This document shows positions 63,635 through 64,000 of a stretch of 64,000 nucleotides of DNA, piece by piece (the first letter of the stretch is position 1; each line of letters opens with the position of its first letter). The notes under the pieces are model-generated. The model was not told the DNA's origin. It worked only from the letters and a program-made list of their open reading frames with translations, and did not search any database. The stretch comes from HGM04593 sp045631205. GTDB lineage: Bacteria > Bacteroidota > Bacteroidia > Bacteroidales > Bacteroidaceae. The stretch lies in contig JAZQUI010000025.1 of the NCBI GenBank assembly GCA_045631205.1, positions 16,390 through 80,389 of the forward strand, in the 5' to 3' direction. The translations under genes were made by a program, and so were the position numbers.

Positions 63635-64000
63635 ATCAGTCTTTTATGTCGTTTTTTTGGTTCAGTCGCAAAAAGGTGTGGGCACTCACCATATACGATA
63701 CCAAACAATCTTGCTTTTGACTTCTCGGTGTTATTTGTCGGTTATTTTCTCATTGAAAATATATCTTTGATGTTCTTTGTTCACGTCGCAGAAAGGCGAA
63801 CCCTCCGTCGAACCTCCCTTGCCGTGTTTATCTTTCTCGCATTTGCAGGGTGCTGTGGAATTAAATGTAATTTAATAGACAATGCTTGCAGCAATTAGTC
63901 GCACGTAGTGCGGGATGCGAACAGCAAGCATTGTCAACTTATGTCAAACATTCTCGCTTCGCGCAACCTCGGCTGCATTCGCTTTGCGTGCAAGTAAACT
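63635..64000. other. Terminal intergenic stretch
   Basis: No credible gene. A TATCTTTG element faces right at 63772-63779 without a paired TTTG. The end (about 63945-64000) has CTCGCTTCGCGC/CATTCGCTTTGCGTGC motifs akin to the other intergenic repeats. A nested inverted repeat lies at 63878-63935. Confidence 0.55.
63878..63935. repeat. Nested inverted repeat
   Basis: Outer arms GACAATGCTTGC (63878-63889) and GCAAGCATTGTC (63924-63935) are perfect complements. Between them lies a second hairpin CGCAC-GTA-GTGCG (63900-63912). It may form a branched RNA or cruciform; it is not followed by a T run. Confidence 0.8.

Overview
The window looks like a chromosomal segment of a Bacteroidales (Bacteroidota) bacterium of roughly 40-45 % G+C. 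Supporting signs are promoters of the TTTG-N19/20-TAnnTTTG type, an UpxY-type antiterminator heading a surface-polysaccharide operon, several OmpA-like envelope proteins, methylmalonyl-CoA mutase mutAB, a B12-dependent class II ribonucleotide reductase, DUF4254 and the ExbB-ExbD-ExbD layout. No rRNA, CRISPR array, intact transposase or prophage is visible. The genus cannot be fixed from the sequence alone.

Region 1 (1-16.4 kb, all minus strand) is one capsule/exopolysaccharide operon read from a promoter at about 16.4 kb towards position 1. The order is upxY antiterminator, Wza-like export lipoprotein, Wzc-like tyrosine autokinase with a (Tyr-Gly-Tyr-Arg)n tail, CpsB-type phosphatase, Wzx flippase, FrhB-like iron-sulfur protein, pyruvyl transferase, glycosyltransferases (GT2, GT8, GT4) and a Wzy-like polymerase cut by the window edge. 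The locus shows decay: a GT4 gene has an in-frame TAA, and a truncated GT2 start is fused to a headless ATPase-regulator gene that is itself out of frame at a 10-bp tandem repeat.

Region 2 (16.5-31 kb) holds envelope and housekeeping genes. These are a methyltransferase, a GT9/DUF4254 pair, pdxB, acpP-fabF-rnc, an acyltransferase, folB, nrdJ, dnaA and dnaX. Region 3 (31-45 kb) has an FtsB/DivIC-like protein, two OmpA porins, a LysM glucosaminidase lipoprotein, cdd/LMW-PTP/ruvC, a PorE-like TPR-propeller-OmpA lipoprotein, topB and mutAB.

Region 4 (45-64 kb) has a secreted endonuclease I with a dockerin-like tail, an LPS-kinase-like protein, a MATE transporter cluster, mnmA-xseA-xseB, an ilvE-DUF975-trmB-Dabb-mrp run, a lpxK-punA-thiL-Imm17-like run, tRNA-Ser(GGA) and an ExbB/ExbD energiser operon. 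Two intergenic repeats upstream of ilvE each carry a full consensus promoter, and a perfect 42-bp palindrome follows mrp.

The polysaccharide operon builds, flips, polymerises and exports a glycan under UpxY antitermination and tyrosine-phosphorylation control. Around it are lipid A (lpxK), LPS-core (GT9, LPS kinase) and peptidoglycan-binding genes. mutAB and nrdJ make the cell's propionate/succinate metabolism and DNA precursor supply depend on cobalamin. I saw no completely new system; the most unusual material is the remodelled 6.7-7.6 kb junction, the split GT4 gene, the tyrosine-repeat kinase tail and the promoter-bearing repeats.
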